A stretch of DNA of 64,000 nucleotides. It comes from Listeria innocua. Lineage in GTDB: Bacteria; Bacillota; Bacilli; Lactobacillales; Listeriaceae. The notes beneath the pieces are model-generated. The model worked only from the letters and a program-made list of their open reading frames with translations, searched no databases and had not been told where the DNA came from. Position numbers and translations under genes: made by a program. The DNA lies in assembly GCF_028596125.1 (NCBI RefSeq), contig NZ_CP117229.1, positions 1,782,001-1,846,000 on the forward strand. The letters are read 5' to 3'. This document shows, piece after piece, positions 18,841-32,747 of this stretch (its first letter is position 1; the number at the start of each line of letters is the position of its first letter).

Positions 18841-18866
18841 AAAAAAGCCCCGCAATGAAGCGGAGC
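18841..18866 (-). terminator. Terminator of the yicC-gmk-rpoZ operon
   Basis: Minus strand GCTCCGC and GCGGGGC form a 7-bp stem (one G-U) around TTCATT, followed by TTTTTT. Confidence 0.88.
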
Positions 18867-18874
18867 AGTTAGGC

Positions 18875-19713
<839 letters not shown>

Positions 19714-20589
19714 TCATTCCACATTTTGCACTTGTTCCCGAATTTTCTCTAGCGTCGTTTTCATTTCAACCACTTGTTCGGTGATTTTTAGAGAACTTGC
19801 TTTGGATCCAATGGTATTGATTTCGCGGTTCATTTCTTGGATAAGAAAATCCAGCTTCCGTCCAATTGGTTCTTCGAGTAAAATAATACCATAAAATTGC
19901 TTTAAATGGCTCTTAGTTCGTTCTACTTCTTCATTAATATCTGCCTTTTCAAGTAGCATTGCGACTTCTGTAAGAACGATACTAGGATCAAATTGGTCGC
20001 CCACAACGTTTTGTAAGCGAGTTTCAATTTTTTCTTGATAATGTTTTTCTGTATTTGGAATTTCGGCTTGAATGATTTCCAAACTTGTTTCGAGTGCTGT
20101 AAGATGTTGTTTGAAATATAGCAGTAATTCTGCTCCTTCCATACTTCTCATCTCGTCCAGTCGCTCGGTTGCGCGGGCAAGTGTGTCTAAAACTAGTCGC
20201 TCTAGCTCGCTACTTGCTTCCACTTCTTCTTCAATAGAAAGATAAGCTTGTTCTTGAAGTAAATCGGTCATTGTAGGTAATTCTTGTAATTCATATCGAG
20301 CGCTTGCTTGTTTAATAAAACGGTAATAGCTGTCTGCGAGGTCCCAATCAATATGTAGTTCACGTTTTGAAATTTGTTCTCCTGTGATGGAAAAGAAACA
20401 TTCAATTCTACCACGTTTGATTTGCTTACTTATCGTCTTTTTTAATTTTCCTTCTAAATAAGCAAGTTGTTTTGGCATCCGAAAAAGAAATTCGGAGTAG
20501 CGGTGGTTGACTGCTTTTAATTCAATGGTTACTTTGAACGCTTCAAATTCTTTCGTAGCACGCCCAAATCCCGTCATGCTTTTCACCAT
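19714..20589 (-). CDS. YicC/YloC family endoribonuclease
   Basis: YicC-family protein; E. coli YicC is an endoribonuclease acting on small RNAs. The Gram-positive homologue (YloC) is always close to gmk. 291 residues from the ATG at 20589 (MVKSMTGFGRA), which has AAAGGTG nine bases upstream; an in-frame GTG four codons earlier lies inside that site. RYSEFLFRMPKQL and the acidic C-terminal stretch EVERTKSHLKQF and RKLDFLIQEMNREINT are characteristic. First gene of the operon. Confidence 0.9.
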   Translation of the reverse strand: MVKSMTGFGRATKEFEAFKVTIELKAVNHRYSEFLFRMPKQLAYLEGKLKKTISKQIKRGRIECFFSITGEQISKRELHIDWDLADSYYRFIKQASARYELQELPTMTDLLQEQAYLSIEEEVEASSELERLVLDTLARATERLDEMRSMEGAELLLYFKQHLTALETSLEIIQAEIPNTEKHYQEKIETRLQNVVGDQFDPSIVLTEVAMLLEKADINEEVERTKSHLKQFYGIILLEEPIGRKLDFLIQEMNREINTIGSKASSLKITEQVVEMKTTLEKIREQVQNVE

Positions 20590-20655
20590 TTGGCAAGACA
20601 CCTTTCATAACTTAAAGTTTCCTCTAAGATTACTTGAAATTTGTTCTGACTTCTT

Positions 20656-20684
20656 ATTATACCAAAGCTACTTCATGCATACAA
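20656..20684 (-). promoter_or_regulatory. Promoter of the yicC-gmk-rpoZ operon
   Basis: Minus strand TTGTAT (20679-20684), 17-bp spacer, TATAAT (20656-20661). A clear SigA promoter in the yicC/fbpA divergent gap. Confidence 0.75.
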
Positions 20685-20702
20685 TACATTTTCGGAATGT
20701 AT

Positions 20703-20711
20703 GTTAAAATA
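20703..20711 (+). promoter_or_regulatory. Candidate fbpA promoter (extended -10)
   Basis: TGTTAAAAT is an extended -10 element (TGn plus TAAAAT at 20706-20711), 36 bp before the fbpA start. No good -35 is visible 17 bp upstream; it would overlap the -35 of the divergent yicC promoter. Confidence 0.4.
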
Positions 20712-20746
20712 GAAAGTAACTAACTCAAAAAAGGAATGAATAACTA

Positions 20747-22459
20747 ATGGCGTTTGATGCAATGTTTTTAAAAGCAATGACAGAAGAACTTGCGGAACAT
20801 GGTGAAAGTGGTCGTATTATGAAAATCCACCAACCATTTTCGCATGAACTTGTTTTATATATTCGAAAAAACCGTGAAAATAAACGTCTGCTAATTTCTT
20901 CGCACCCTAGCTATGCCCGAATTCAGTGGACAGATGATATTCCAGAAAATCCAGCAACACCACCAATGTTCTGTATGTTACTCCGGAAATATTTAGAAGG
21001 GGCGATTATTGAGTCTATCACGCAACTTCCTAATGAACGGATTTTACAATTTAGTATTCGCGGGAAAGATGATATTGGCGAAAACCGTTTTTGCGATTTA
21101 TTTGTGGAAATTATGGGGCGCCACAGTAATATTACCCTTGTCGATCGTGCGAAAAATGTGATTGTCGACTGTATTAAACACGTCTCTCCAGCACAAAATA
21201 GTTACCGGACACTTTTACCGGGGGCGACTTACGTGTTACCGCCTGCATCAGATAAACTGAACCCATTCGAGGTTAATTCGGAGCAAATTCTGGATAGACT
21301 TGATTTTACAGCAGGTCGAATCGACAAACAACTCGTACAAAATTTTGCAGGATTTAGTCCATTACTCGCTCGAGAAATTGTTTTTCGTGCTGGAAATTTA
21401 ACAGCCGACTCACTTGTTTCTGCCTTTTTTGAAGTGATTGGGCTAGTGAATGAGCATTTAGGAAGTGCCGCTGTTCCAAACGAATGGCGGATCCAAAATA
21501 AGGAAGATTATTATTTCTTCCCGCTCCGTCATGTTGATGCTGTGACAACTGAATTCGCTAATTTAAGTGCCCTTTTAGATCATTTTTATATCGGCAAAGC
21601 GCGTCGTGACCGTGTTCACCAATTTGCGCATGATTTGGAAAAACTGATTTCCAATGAACTCGCTAGAAGTAGACTGAAAATCGAAAAACTCGAAAACACC
21701 TTACTTGAAACAGAAAAAGCGGACGTTTACCGCATCCAAGGTGAGCTTCTAACAGCTAATTTACATTTAATGGAGCGCGGAATGGAAGAAATTACCGTCG
21801 AAAATTTTTACGATGATATGAAAAAAATGACGATCCCGCTTGACTCTAGAAAAACGCCATCTGCCAATGCGCAAAGTTACTTTAGTCGTTATCAAAAATT
21901 ACGTAACGCCGTCGAAGTAGTAAAAGAGCAAATCGTACTTACTAAAGAAGAAATTTCTTATTTAGAGTCCGTTGAAGCCCAACTAGAAACTTCCGGTCCA
22001 GAAGATGTGGAAGAAATTCGCCAAGAACTAGCTGAACAAGGCTATCTTCGTTACAAACAGAAAAAAGGCAGCCGTAAAAAAGCTACTTTACCCACACCAG
22101 AAAAATATACTTCTTCGACCGGCTTATCAATTTTAGTTGGAAAAAATAATAAACAAAATGATTATTTAACGAATAAATTAGCTCGAAATAATGAATATTG
22201 GTTCCACGTGAAGGATTTACCCGGTTCGCATGTCGTGATTCAGTCAAATAATCCGGATGAGACTTCTATTACAGAGGCAGCGATGATTGCCGCCTACTAC
22301 TCCAAAGCGCGTCTTTCAGCAACTGTTCCGGTCGACGGCACACTTGTAAAACACGTTAAAAAACCAAATGGCGCTAAACCTGGTTATGTTATTTACGATA
22401 ATCAAACAACATATTTTGTCACACCAGATGAAACACTTGTTTTAGCGCTGAAAAATTAA
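20747..22459 (+). CDS. fbpA: NFACT family protein FbpA / ribosome quality control factor RqcH
   Basis: In Listeria this 570-residue protein is known as fibronectin-binding protein FbpA. Its B. subtilis orthologue RqcH binds stalled 50S subunits with peptidyl-tRNA and adds C-terminal Ala tails. The NFACT-N domain starts at residue 1 (DAMFLKAMTEELAE), coiled-coil helices span about 270-420 (SRLKIEKLENTLLETEK), and the NFACT-R domain is at the C-terminus (NNEYWFHVKDLPGSHVVI). There is no signal peptide or LPXTG, consistent with a mainly cytosolic role. Has its own terminator. Confidence 0.94.
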   Translation: MAFDAMFLKAMTEELAEHGESGRIMKIHQPFSHELVLYIRKNRENKRLLISSHPSYARIQWTDDIPENPATPPMFCMLLRKYLEGAIIESITQLPNERILQFSIRGKDDIGENRFCDLFVEIMGRHSNITLVDRAKNVIVDCIKHVSPAQNSYRTLLPGATYVLPPASDKLNPFEVNSEQILDRLDFTAGRIDKQLVQNFAGFSPLLAREIVFRAGNLTADSLVSAFFEVIGLVNEHLGSAAVPNEWRIQNKEDYYFFPLRHVDAVTTEFANLSALLDHFYIGKARRDRVHQFAHDLEKLISNELARSRLKIEKLENTLLETEKADVYRIQGELLTANLHLMERGMEEITVENFYDDMKKMTIPLDSRKTPSANAQSYFSRYQKLRNAVEVVKEQIVLTKEEISYLESVEAQLETSGPEDVEEIRQELAEQGYLRYKQKKGSRKKATLPTPEKYTSSTGLSILVGKNNKQNDYLTNKLARNNEYWFHVKDLPGSHVVIQSNNPDETSITEAAMIAAYYSKARLSATVPVDGTLVKHVKKPNGAKPGYVIYDNQTTYFVTPDETLVLALKN

Positions 22460-22484
22460 CGGTTCCCTCGCGGAGCCGTTTTTT
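22459..22484 (+). terminator. fbpA terminator
   Basis: ACGGTTCC and GGAGCCGT form an 8-bp stem (one G-U) around CTCGC, followed by six T residues. Confidence 0.88.
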
Positions 22485-22502
22485 CTTTCAAATTTAGGGT
22501 AG
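22478..22502 (+). promoter_or_regulatory. Candidate SigB promoter for the SDR gene
   Basis: GTTT (22478-22481), 15-bp spacer, GGGTAG (22497-22502). This fits the SigB pattern GTTT-N13-15-GGGWAW except for the last base. The -35 overlaps the fbpA terminator T-run. It leaves a 5' leader of about 37 nt before the ATG at 22547. Confidence 0.55.
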
Positions 22503-22546
22503 ATATTATACTGACTTTACTTTTTTATTGGAAGGATGATAGACAA

Positions 22547-23146
22547 ATGAAAATTTTATTAATTGGCGCTTCAGGTACGCTTGGTTCTGCGGTGAAAGAA
22601 CGTTTGGAGAAAAAAGCCGAAGTGATTACTGCTGGTAGACATAGTGGTGATGTTACCGTGGATATAACAAATATTGATAGTATAAAAAAAATGTACGAAC
22701 AAGTGGGTAAGGTAGACGCGATTGTTTCAGCAACTGGGAGCGCCACTTTTTCACCTTTAACGGAATTAACTCCAGAGAAAAATGCCGTGACAATTAGTAG
22801 TAAATTAGGCGGGCAAATTAATCTCGTTTTACTAGGAATTGACTCATTAAATGATAAAGGAAGCTTTACACTTACGACTGGGATTATGATGGAAGATCCA
22901 ATCGTTCAAGGTGCTTCCGCTGCCATGGCTAACGGTGCAGTAACCGCTTTTGCAAAATCTGCGGCGATTGAAATGCCACGCGGAATTCGGATTAATACAG
23001 TGAGCCCGAATGTACTAGAAGAATCTTGGGATAAACTAGAACCATTTTTCGAAGGTTTCCTCCCAGTTCCTGCTGCAAAAGTTGCCCGTGCGTTTGAAAA
23101 AAGTGTTTTTGGTGCACAAACGGGTGAAAGTTATAAAGTATATTAA
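22547..23146 (+). CDS. Short-chain dehydrogenase/reductase family protein
   Basis: A 199-residue SDR-fold protein with a Rossmann glycine motif GASGTLGSAV at residues about 7-16 and the downstream PRGIRINTVSPN stretch usual in SDRs. The substrate is unknown. The canonical Tyr-x-x-x-Lys pair is missing: the corresponding stretch reads AAMANGAVTAF. It has an AAGGATG ribosome site. It lies alone between two terminators and follows a SigB-like promoter, so a stress role is plausible. Confidence 0.85.
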   Translation: MKILLIGASGTLGSAVKERLEKKAEVITAGRHSGDVTVDITNIDSIKKMYEQVGKVDAIVSATGSATFSPLTELTPEKNAVTISSKLGGQINLVLLGIDSLNDKGSFTLTTGIMMEDPIVQGASAAMANGAVTAFAKSAAIEMPRGIRINTVSPNVLEESWDKLEPFFEGFLPVPAAKVARAFEKSVFGAQTGESYKVY

Positions 23147-23185
23147 TAAAAAACAGCTCACCTCTAACGGTGAGCTGTTTTTTTA
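23147..23185. terminator. Bidirectional terminator between the SDR gene and pyrE
   Basis: ACAGCTCACC (23153-23162) and GGTGAGCTGT (23169-23178) form a perfect 10-bp stem with a 6-nt loop, flanked by A-run and T-run, so it can end both converging transcripts. Confidence 0.9.
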
Positions 23186-23808
23186 TTTTCCCCAAACTTC
23201 TGGGTTTTTCTTCCATTCTTTCAAGGTTGCCATATCTTCAGTAGTAACGTAATTTTTATTTAAAGCGACTTCAATCAGTTCGTCATAATTTGTTAAAGTT
23301 ACTAGTTTTGTATCAGATTCTTCAAGTAGTTTTTTACCTTTATCTAATCCATATGTAAAGATGGCTGCGATTCCTAGTACTTCTGCTCCGGCTTCCTCTA
23401 AAGCCTCAACTGCTTTAAGCGAACTTCCACCTGTTGAAATCAAATCTTCAATCACAACTACTTTTTGACCTTTAGTAAGTGGCCCTTCGATTTGGTTCCC
23501 TTTGCCATGTTCTTTTGCTTTTGAACGTACGTAGACCATTGGTAAATCTAGTAAATCGCTTACCCAAGCGGCGTGTGGGATTCCTGCCGTCGCGGTTCCT
23601 GCTACAACATCTACTTCGCCAAAATTTTCTTTGATTTTTTCTGCTAACGATTTAGCGATAAATTGACGAACTTTTGGAAAGCCTAGTGTTAGACGATTAT
23701 CACAGTAAATAGGTGATTTAATGCCGGAAGCCCAAGTGAATGGCTCGTTTGGTTTTAAAAATACCGCTTTAATTTCTAATAATTGTTCCGCAACTTGTTT
23801 TTCAATAC

Positions 23809-23812
<4 letters not shown>
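23183..23812 (-). CDS. pyrE: Orotate phosphoribosyltransferase
   Basis: Converts orotate and PRPP to OMP. 209 residues from the ATG at 23812 ([11 protein letters not shown]), which overlaps the pyrF stop by ATGA; the in-frame GTG nine bases upstream lies in the ribosome site AAGGAGTG. The PRPP loop [14 protein letters not shown] and [12 protein letters not shown] are diagnostic. Last gene of the pyr operon. Confidence 0.95.
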
Positions 23813-26182
<2,370 letters not shown>

Positions 26183-26204
26183 GGTTCCACCCCGTTTCTT
26201 CTAT

Positions 26205-29200
26205 TTATACACGTGCTTTAGGTTGCTTAACTTCACTGGCATTCATTGATTCTAGTTCGAAGGAGCGTGATTCAAGTACACGCAAGATTGCTTCTGCTGT
26301 ATCAAGCGACGTACAAACTGGAATGCCATTTTCGACAGATTCACGACGAATTTGGAAACCATCACGTTCTGGACGTTTACCTGTAGTTAAAGTGTTCACT
26401 ACGAGCGTAACTTGGCCGTTTCGAATGTAATCAATTAATGTTTCTTGATTTTCACCAATTTTTTTCACTTGTGAAACTGGGATTTCTGCTTCTTCTAGTG
26501 TGCTGGCTGTTCCTTTTGTCGCCATGATAGTGAAACCGATGCGATTAAATCTCTTAGCTAGTTCAACTGCTTCTTCTTTATCACGGTCAGCAACTGTTAG
26601 CAGTACTGTCCCATAATCATGCATCGTTGTTCCACTTGCTACAAAGCCTTTATAGAGAGCTTTTTCAAGCGTAACGTCTTTCCCCATAACTTCCCCGGTT
26701 GATTTCATTTCAGGTCCAAGTGATGTATCAACGCTACGCAATTTCGCGAAGGAGAACACGGGTACTTTCACAAAAATTTCTTGTTTTTCTGGTGCAAGTC
26801 CCGGCGTGTAACCAAGGTCAATCAAGTTTTCTCCTAAAATAACTCTTGTTGCCACATTCGCCATTGGGATTTCCGTGATTTTACTTAAAAATGGTGCTGT
26901 CCGGCTTGAGCGAGGGTTTACTTCGATAACGAAAACTTCTTCACCGTCAACAACATACTGGATGTTAAGCATACCGATAATGTTTAAGCCGGTTGCAAGT
27001 CTGGTCGTATAATCTACAATTGTATTTTTCACCTGTTCGCTTAAACGTTGTGCTGGATATACGGCAATCGAGTCACCAGAATGGACACCGGCACGTTCAA
27101 TGTGTTCCATGATTCCAGGGATTAATACATTTTCGCCGTCGCTGATTGCGTCGACTTCTACTTCTTGACCGCTAACATAACGATCGACTAACACAGGATG
27201 TTTCGGATTAACTTTTACTGCATTTGTCATATAATGTTTTAACGCTTCTTCAGATTCTACAATTTCCATTGCCCGTCCACCAAGTACATAAGATGGTCGC
27301 ACTAAGACTGGGTAGCCAATATCCGTTGCTACTTTGATCGCTGCTTCTACGGAAGTGGCTGTTTTTCCAGCTGGTTGTGGGATTTGTAAGATTTCTAATG
27401 CTTTTTCAAAAGCGTCGCGGTTTTCTGCACGGTCGGTATCTTCTAAGCTTGTACCAAGAATTTTAACTCCTCGTTTCGCAAGCCCATCTGCTAAGTTAAT
27501 GGCAGTTTGTCCACCGAATTGTACGACAACGCCAAGTGGTTGTTCGATTTCGATTACATGCATAACATCTTCTAAAGTAAGTGGTTCAAAGTACAGTTTG
27601 TCCGATATACTAAAGTCGGTAGAGACTGTTTCCGGGTTATTGTTGATGATAATCGCCTCGTAACCGGCTTGTTGAATTGCCCAGACGGAATGTACTGTCG
27701 CGTAATCAAATTCTACCCCTTGCCCAATCCGAATCGGACCAGAGCCAAGTACAATTACGCTTTCTTTACTTGAGCGTATCGACTCATTTTCATCTTCGTA
27801 GGTGCTATAGAAGTATGGCGTAGTGGACTCAAATTCGGCCGCACATGTATCCACCATTTTATATACTGGGAAAAGATTTTGCGCTTTTCGTAAGTCGTAT
27901 ATTGCTTGTTCGTCGATATTCCAGCAAGTGGCGATAAACGCGTCAGAAAAACCTGCTCGTTTCGCTTCTGCTAAAATTTCTTCGTTTTGCGGGTTTTCTT
28001 TCAAGCGATTTTCTAGTTCGATCGTTTTACTTAATTTGTATAGGAAGAATAAATCTATTTTTGTTTTCGCGTGTAGTTGTTCGATTGTTTGACCACGGCG
28101 CAATGCTGCTGCTAAGAAGAATAAGCGATCATCTTCTGGGAAACAAATTTTGCGTTCTAATGTTTCCGCGTCAGCATTTTCAGCTTCTTCGAGTAGTAAA
28201 TGGTCAGCGCCAATTTCAAGGGAACGTACTGCTTTTAGAAGGGCTTCTTCCCATGAACGACCGATTGCCATAACTTCTCCAGTTGCTTTCATTTGTGTGC
28301 CAAGGCGACGATCCGCTTGTTCGAACTTATCAAAAGCAAACCGTGGAATTTTCGCAACAACATAATCTAGCGTTGGTTCAAAATGCGCGTAAGTTGTTCC
28401 TGTTACTGGATTTCTAACTTCATCTAGTGTTAAGCCAACTGCGATTTTTGCTGCTAGTTTTGCAATCGGGTAACCAGTTGCTTTCGAGGCAAGTGCGGAT
28501 GAACGACTCACACGCGGGTTTACTTCGATTACATAGTAGTTGTAACTATCCGGATCAAGTGCTAGCTGAACATTACAGCCACCTTCAATTTCCAGTGCGC
28601 GGATAATTTTTAATGAAACATCCCGCAACAGTTGGTATTCACGGTCGGAAAGTGTTTGACTTGGTGCAACAACAATCGAATCGCCGGTATGTATGCCAAC
28701 TGGGTCAATATTTTCCATGTTACAAACAACCATCGCGTTATTGTTCGCATCACGCATTACTTCATATTCTACTTCTTTAAATCCAGCGATACTTTTTTCT
28801 AGTAAGCACTGAGTTACTGGGCTTAATTTTAATCCGCTAGTTACTGTCTCAATTAATTCTTGTTCATTATGGCATATCCCGCCGCCAGAACCACCTAACG
28901 TATAAGCCGGGCGAACGATAACCGGATAGCCAATTCGTTCTACAAAAGTATAAGCTTCGTCTAAATTATGGATAATATCGCTTTCTGGTACTGGCTCACC
29001 TAGTTCATTCATCAAATCACGGAAAGCTTCCCGGTCTTCCGCTTTTTTTATCGCTGTCAAATCAGTTCCAAGTACTTCCACATTACATTCATCCAAAATC
29101 CCCGCAGCTGAAAGTTCCATCGCCATGTTTAACCCCGTTTGTCCTCCAAGCGTAGGTAAAATGGCATCCGGACGTTCTTTACGAATGATGCGCGATACAA

Positions 29201-29417
29201 AATCAAGTGTAATTGGCTCAATGTATACTTTGTCAGCCATTTCTGCGTCTGTCATAATCGTCGCTGGATTCGAGTTCACTAATACTACCCGATAACCTTC
29301 TTCTTTTAAGCTTAAGCAGGCTTGAGTTCCCGCATAGTCAAACTCCGCTGCTTGTCCAATAACAATCGGGCCAGAGCCGATTACAAGAATTGTTTTTATA
29401 TCGTCACGTTTAGGCAT
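26205..29417 (-). CDS. carB: Carbamoyl-phosphate synthase, large subunit
   Basis: Makes carbamoyl phosphate from bicarbonate, ammonia and 2 ATP. 1070 residues from the ATG at 29417 ([12 protein letters not shown]), which has GGAGGGTGA upstream and overlaps carA by 8 nt. It contains two homologous ATP-grasp halves ([19 protein letters not shown] and [19 protein letters not shown]) and a C-terminal MGS-like allosteric domain. It belongs to the pyrimidine operon. I see no second carAB in the window. Confidence 0.96.
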   Translation of the reverse strand: MPKRDDIKTILVIGSGPIVIGQAAEFDYAGTQACLSLKEEGYRVVLVNSNPATIMTDAEMADKVYIEPITLDFVSRIIRKERPDAILPTLGGQTGLNMAMELSAAGILDECNVEVLGTDLTAIKKAEDREAFRDLMNELGEPVPESDIIHNLDEAYTFVERIGYPVIVRPAYTLGGSGGGICHNEQELIETVTSGLKLSPVTQCLLEKSIAGFKEVEYEVMRDANNNAMVVCNMENIDPVGIHTGDSIVVAPSQTLSDREYQLLRDVSLKIIRALEIEGGCNVQLALDPDSYNYYVIEVNPRVSRSSALASKATGYPIAKLAAKIAVGLTLDEVRNPVTGTTYAHFEPTLDYVVAKIPRFAFDKFEQADRRLGTQMKATGEVMAIGRSWEEALLKAVRSLEIGADHLLLEEAENADAETLERKICFPEDDRLFFLAAALRRGQTIEQLHAKTKIDLFFLYKLSKTIELENRLKENPQNEEILAEAKRAGFSDAFIATCWNIDEQAIYDLRKAQNLFPVYKMVDTCAAEFESTTPYFYSTYEDENESIRSSKESVIVLGSGPIRIGQGVEFDYATVHSVWAIQQAGYEAIIINNNPETVSTDFSISDKLYFEPLTLEDVMHVIEIEQPLGVVVQFGGQTAINLADGLAKRGVKILGTSLEDTDRAENRDAFEKALEILQIPQPAGKTATSVEAAIKVATDIGYPVLVRPSYVLGGRAMEIVESEEALKHYMTNAVKVNPKHPVLVDRYVSGQEVEVDAISDGENVLIPGIMEHIERAGVHSGDSIAVYPAQRLSEQVKNTIVDYTTRLATGLNIIGMLNIQYVVDGEEVFVIEVNPRSSRTAPFLSKITEIPMANVATRVILGENLIDLGYTPGLAPEKQEIFVKVPVFSFAKLRSVDTSLGPEMKSTGEVMGKDVTLEKALYKGFVASGTTMHDYGTVLLTVADRDKEEAVELAKRFNRIGFTIMATKGTASTLEEAEIPVSQVKKIGENQETLIDYIRNGQVTLVVNTLTTGKRPERDGFQIRRESVENGIPVCTSLDTAEAILRVLESRSFELESMNASEVKQPKARV

Positions 29418-30501
29418 GTAATTCACCCTCCTCTTTCACATTCATCATTTCCATAAATTCGTCAAACAAGTAGTTAACGTCACTTGGACCTGGGTTTGCT
29501 TCTGGATGATATTGTACGGTATACGCTTGGTATTCCTTGTGTGCAAGGCCTTCCACTGTTTCATCGTTTAATTCAATATGCGTTACTTTTAAATCAGTGC
29601 CGATAAGCGATTCCTTTTCTACCGCATAACCGTGATTTTGCGCAGTGAAGTCAACGCGGCCGGTTGCTAGTTCTTTTACTGGATGATTCGCGCCACGGTG
29701 ACCGAACTTCAATTTAAACGTATCTGCTCCGTTTGCTAGTGCAAATAGTTGGTGCCCTAAGCAGATTCCAAATAATGGCAGTTTACCTTGAATACCGCGA
29801 ATCATTTCTAGCGCTTCGGGTACGTCTTTCGGGTCACCAGGTCCGTTTGATAACATCACGCCATCTGGATGCATGGCAAGGATTTCTTCGGCAGTTGTAT
29901 TATAAGGAACAACCGTCACATAACAATTACGTTTATTCAGTTCTCGTAAAATCGAGCTTTTCACACCATAATCCACAAGTACAACTCGTTTACCATCGCC
30001 AGGACTTGCAAAAGCTTTAGCTGAAGATACTTCATGTACTTGGTCAACTGGTAAGCGTACAGAACGAAGATGGTGTAGCAATTCTTCTTTGTCTGCTGTT
30101 GCTGCTGATAAAATTCCTTTTAGCGTACCTTCTTTACGAATTAATTTCGTTAATTTACGCGTATCAATTCCCGCGATTCCAGGAATGCCTTTTTCTTTTA
30201 AAAATTCATTTAAAGTAATTTGGTTGCGCCAGTTGGATGGATACTCTGCGGCTTCACGCACAACGACTCCTTTAACAGCTGGATTAATGGATTCAAAATC
30301 ATCGCGGTTCACGCCGTAGTTTCCAACAAGTGGATACGTAAAAGTGATAATTTGCCCATAATATGAAGGGTCTGTGATTGTTTCTTGGTAGCCAGTCATT
30401 CCCGTATTAAAAACAACTTCACCGATTGTTTCTTTTTCACTACCAATTGCATCACCGATAAAGTAATTGCCATCTTCTAGCATTAAAATTCGCTTTGTCA
30501 T
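29410..30501 (-). CDS. carA: Carbamoyl-phosphate synthase, small (glutamine amidotransferase) subunit
   Basis: Hydrolyses glutamine and channels ammonia to CarB. 363 residues. The class I amidotransferase triad is visible: Cys in FGICLGHQL and His/Glu in YHPEANPGP. The N-terminal CPSase domain has [17 protein letters not shown]. Overlaps pyrC by 4 nt and carB by 8 nt. Confidence 0.96.
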   Translation of the reverse strand: MTKRILMLEDGNYFIGDAIGSEKETIGEVVFNTGMTGYQETITDPSYYGQIITFTYPLVGNYGVNRDDFESINPAVKGVVVREAAEYPSNWRNQITLNEFLKEKGIPGIAGIDTRKLTKLIRKEGTLKGILSAATADKEELLHHLRSVRLPVDQVHEVSSAKAFASPGDGKRVVLVDYGVKSSILRELNKRNCYVTVVPYNTTAEEILAMHPDGVMLSNGPGDPKDVPEALEMIRGIQGKLPLFGICLGHQLFALANGADTFKLKFGHRGANHPVKELATGRVDFTAQNHGYAVEKESLIGTDLKVTHIELNDETVEGLAHKEYQAYTVQYHPEANPGPSDVNYLFDEFMEMMNVKEEGELHA

Positions 30502-31778
30502 TTGATTTCCCCCTCATTGTATACAAGTTCTCCTTCTGCAAACGTTGCTACCGGCCAGCCGATACACGTTTCTCCAACAAATGGTGTATTTTTTCCTTTT
30601 GAGTAAAAAGTAGCTGGATCAATAGTTGCTTCTTTTTCTAAATCAAGTACGACAATATCTGCTACTGCGCCTTCTTCTAGTTTTCCGTATGGGAGTTTAA
30701 AGCACTCTGCTGGCTTCACTGTCATCCAGTCGATAAGTTGTTTTAACGTCCATTCGTTCGTTTTGACAAAATGGGTGTATAGCAGTGGGAAAGCCGTTTC
30801 TAAACCGACAATACCGAATGCGGCTTGCTCCATTGGGACATTTTTTTCTTCCGCTGCGTGTGGTGCGTGGTCAGTTGCGATAAAATCAATCGTTCCATCT
30901 AGTAATCCTTCTAAAAGAGCCGCGCGATCTTCTTTGCTGCGAAGTGGTGGATTCATTTTCCAGTTGCCGTCATTTCCCGGAATGTCCTCTTCGTCGAGTA
31001 TCAAGTGATGTGGCGAAACTTCTGCTGTGACACGGATACCCGCTCGTTTTGCATCACGTACCACGCGAACAGATTCTTTAGTCGAAATATGGCAAACATG
31101 ATAGTGACAGCCGGCTGCTTCTGCTAGTAAAACATCACGCGCGATTTGAACCGATTCTGCAATGTTTGGAATGCCTTTAAGTCCTTCTTTTTCAGCAAAA
31201 ATTCCGTCATGGACCACTCCGCCGTAAATGAGCGAGTTGTCTTCACAGTGAGCAACGATTGCCATATCTAGTGCTGCTGCTCGTTTCATTGCCTCGTACA
31301 TTGTTCCGGCTAGCTGTACGCCCACGCCATCATCTGTAAAAGCAAATGCTCCAGCTTCTTTTAAAGCTTCAAAATCTACTAGCTCGTCCGTTCCAAGACT
31401 CGTTGTAATGGATGCGTATGGTAACACTCGAACTTCTGCTGTTTCTTTAATTTTTGCTTGTAAACTGTTCATTACTTCTTTGGAATCTGGAACAGGTTTT
31501 GTATTAGGCATCGAACAAATCGTTGTATAACCTCCGCGTGCTGCTGCTTTTGTTCCTGTCAAAATGGTTTCTTTATGTTCTCCGCCTGGTTCGCGAAGAT
31601 GTACGTGAACATCGATAAAGCCTGGTGCGATTAGTTTTCCCGTTGCATCAAATTCTTCGCCACTTGTTACTTCAATCGAATCTGCAATCAAGTTGACTTT
31701 GCCGTTTTGAATAAGTACATCTTTGTTCTCTAGTTCGCCTGATTCATTTAACACTTGACCATTTTTTAATACGTACAT
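30498..31778 (-). CDS. pyrC: Dihydroorotase
   Basis: Cyclises carbamoyl aspartate to dihydroorotate. 426 residues, class I amidohydrolase. Metal ligands sit in [17 protein letters not shown] and ATDHAPH, with HVCHIST between them. Overlaps pyrB by 13 nt and carA by 4 nt. Confidence 0.96.
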   Translation of the reverse strand: MYVLKNGQVLNESGELENKDVLIQNGKVNLIADSIEVTSGEEFDATGKLIAPGFIDVHVHLREPGGEHKETILTGTKAAARGGYTTICSMPNTKPVPDSKEVMNSLQAKIKETAEVRVLPYASITTSLGTDELVDFEALKEAGAFAFTDDGVGVQLAGTMYEAMKRAAALDMAIVAHCEDNSLIYGGVVHDGIFAEKEGLKGIPNIAESVQIARDVLLAEAAGCHYHVCHISTKESVRVVRDAKRAGIRVTAEVSPHHLILDEEDIPGNDGNWKMNPPLRSKEDRAALLEGLLDGTIDFIATDHAPHAAEEKNVPMEQAAFGIVGLETAFPLLYTHFVKTNEWTLKQLIDWMTVKPAECFKLPYGKLEEGAVADIVVLDLEKEATIDPATFYSKGKNTPFVGETCIGWPVATFAEGELVYNEGEIK

Positions 31779-32677
31779 ACTTTCGCCCTCATTTCCTGTT
31801 CTTTTAAAATTGATTCCAAAATTGCCATTCTTATAAAAACGCCATTTGTCATTTGCGTAACAATGCGTGATTTTTCGCTTTCAACTAAGCTATCAGCAAT
31901 TTCAACGTCGCGGTTCACTGGGCTTGGGTGCATGATGATTGCATCTTGTTTTAATTTCGCTGCCCGTTCAACCGTAAGTCCAAATTTTTCGTGATAACTT
32001 GCTTTTGTAAATTGTTCTGTTCCACTATGTCGCTCATGTTGTACACGCAACAGCATCATCACATCGACTTTTTCAACAATCTCATCGACGGGTAGGTATG
32101 TGCCGTATTCTAAGTAGCTATCATCAAACCATTCTTTCGGTCCGGAGAAAAACAACTTCGCTCCAAGTCTTTTTAATACTTTCATATTTGAGTTCGCTAC
32201 CCTGCTGTGTCTTATATCGCCAGCAATCGCCACTTTTAAATCTTGAAAAGTCCCAAATTGTTCTTTTATCGTGAATAAGTCTAGTAGTGATTGACTCGGA
32301 TGTTCCCCGCAGCCATCTCCGCCGTTTACGATAGCAATATTTAATTTATCAAGTCCGGCATAGTAGTTTTCTTCAGAATGTCTGATAACTGCTACATTTA
32401 CTCCGACAGCTTCCATAGTTAACAGTGTGTCGTAAAGCGTTTCGCCCTTTGTCATGCTAGAAGTTGCTGCGTCAAAGGACACAACCTCTACTCCTAACTT
32501 TTTCTCTGCTACTTCAAAACTCGTATGCGTTCTAGTACTTGGTTCAAAAAACATATTTACTGCAAAAGCTTGTTCTTTCAAAGTTGCTTTTTTTCCGTGC
32601 TTAAACTGTGCCGCCTGCTCTAATAAATGCTCGATTTCATGGACGGTTAATGCTTCCATTGACAACAAATTTTTCAT
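31766..32677 (-). CDS. pyrB: Aspartate carbamoyltransferase, catalytic subunit
   Basis: First committed step of pyrimidine synthesis. 303 residues. [12 protein letters not shown] is the carbamoyl-phosphate site, and [12 protein letters not shown] and HSRVANSN are diagnostic. No regulatory subunit gene is present, as usual in Firmicutes. It begins 79 bp after pyrP, behind a strong hairpin; ribosome site AAAAGGTGG. Confidence 0.96.
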   Translation of the reverse strand: MKNLLSMEALTVHEIEHLLEQAAQFKHGKKATLKEQAFAVNMFFEPSTRTHTSFEVAEKKLGVEVVSFDAATSSMTKGETLYDTLLTMEAVGVNVAVIRHSEENYYAGLDKLNIAIVNGGDGCGEHPSQSLLDLFTIKEQFGTFQDLKVAIAGDIRHSRVANSNMKVLKRLGAKLFFSGPKEWFDDSYLEYGTYLPVDEIVEKVDVMMLLRVQHERHSGTEQFTKASYHEKFGLTVERAAKLKQDAIIMHPSPVNRDVEIADSLVESEKSRIVTQMTNGVFIRMAILESILKEQEMRAKVCTY

Positions 32678-32710
32678 TCAAAGCGCCACCTTTTCTCATT
32701 CATTTTATAC

Positions 32711-32747
32711 AAAAACCTCTGTGAAATTTTGTCTGCAGAGGTTTTTT
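32711..32747 (-). terminator. Terminator between pyrP and pyrB
   Basis: AAAAACCTCTG (32711-32721) and CAGAGGTTTTTT (32736-32747) form an 11-bp stem with a 14-nt loop, ending in a T-run on either strand. It sits where B. subtilis has its third pyr attenuator, but no PyrR-binding loop or alternative antiterminator arm is visible here. Confidence 0.82.

Noticed and set aside
32711-32747. Third PyrR-binding loop before pyrB
   Set aside because: The only resemblance (CACAGAGGTTT) is the 3' arm of the terminator itself, with several consensus mismatches, so it cannot act as an anti-antiterminator loop.
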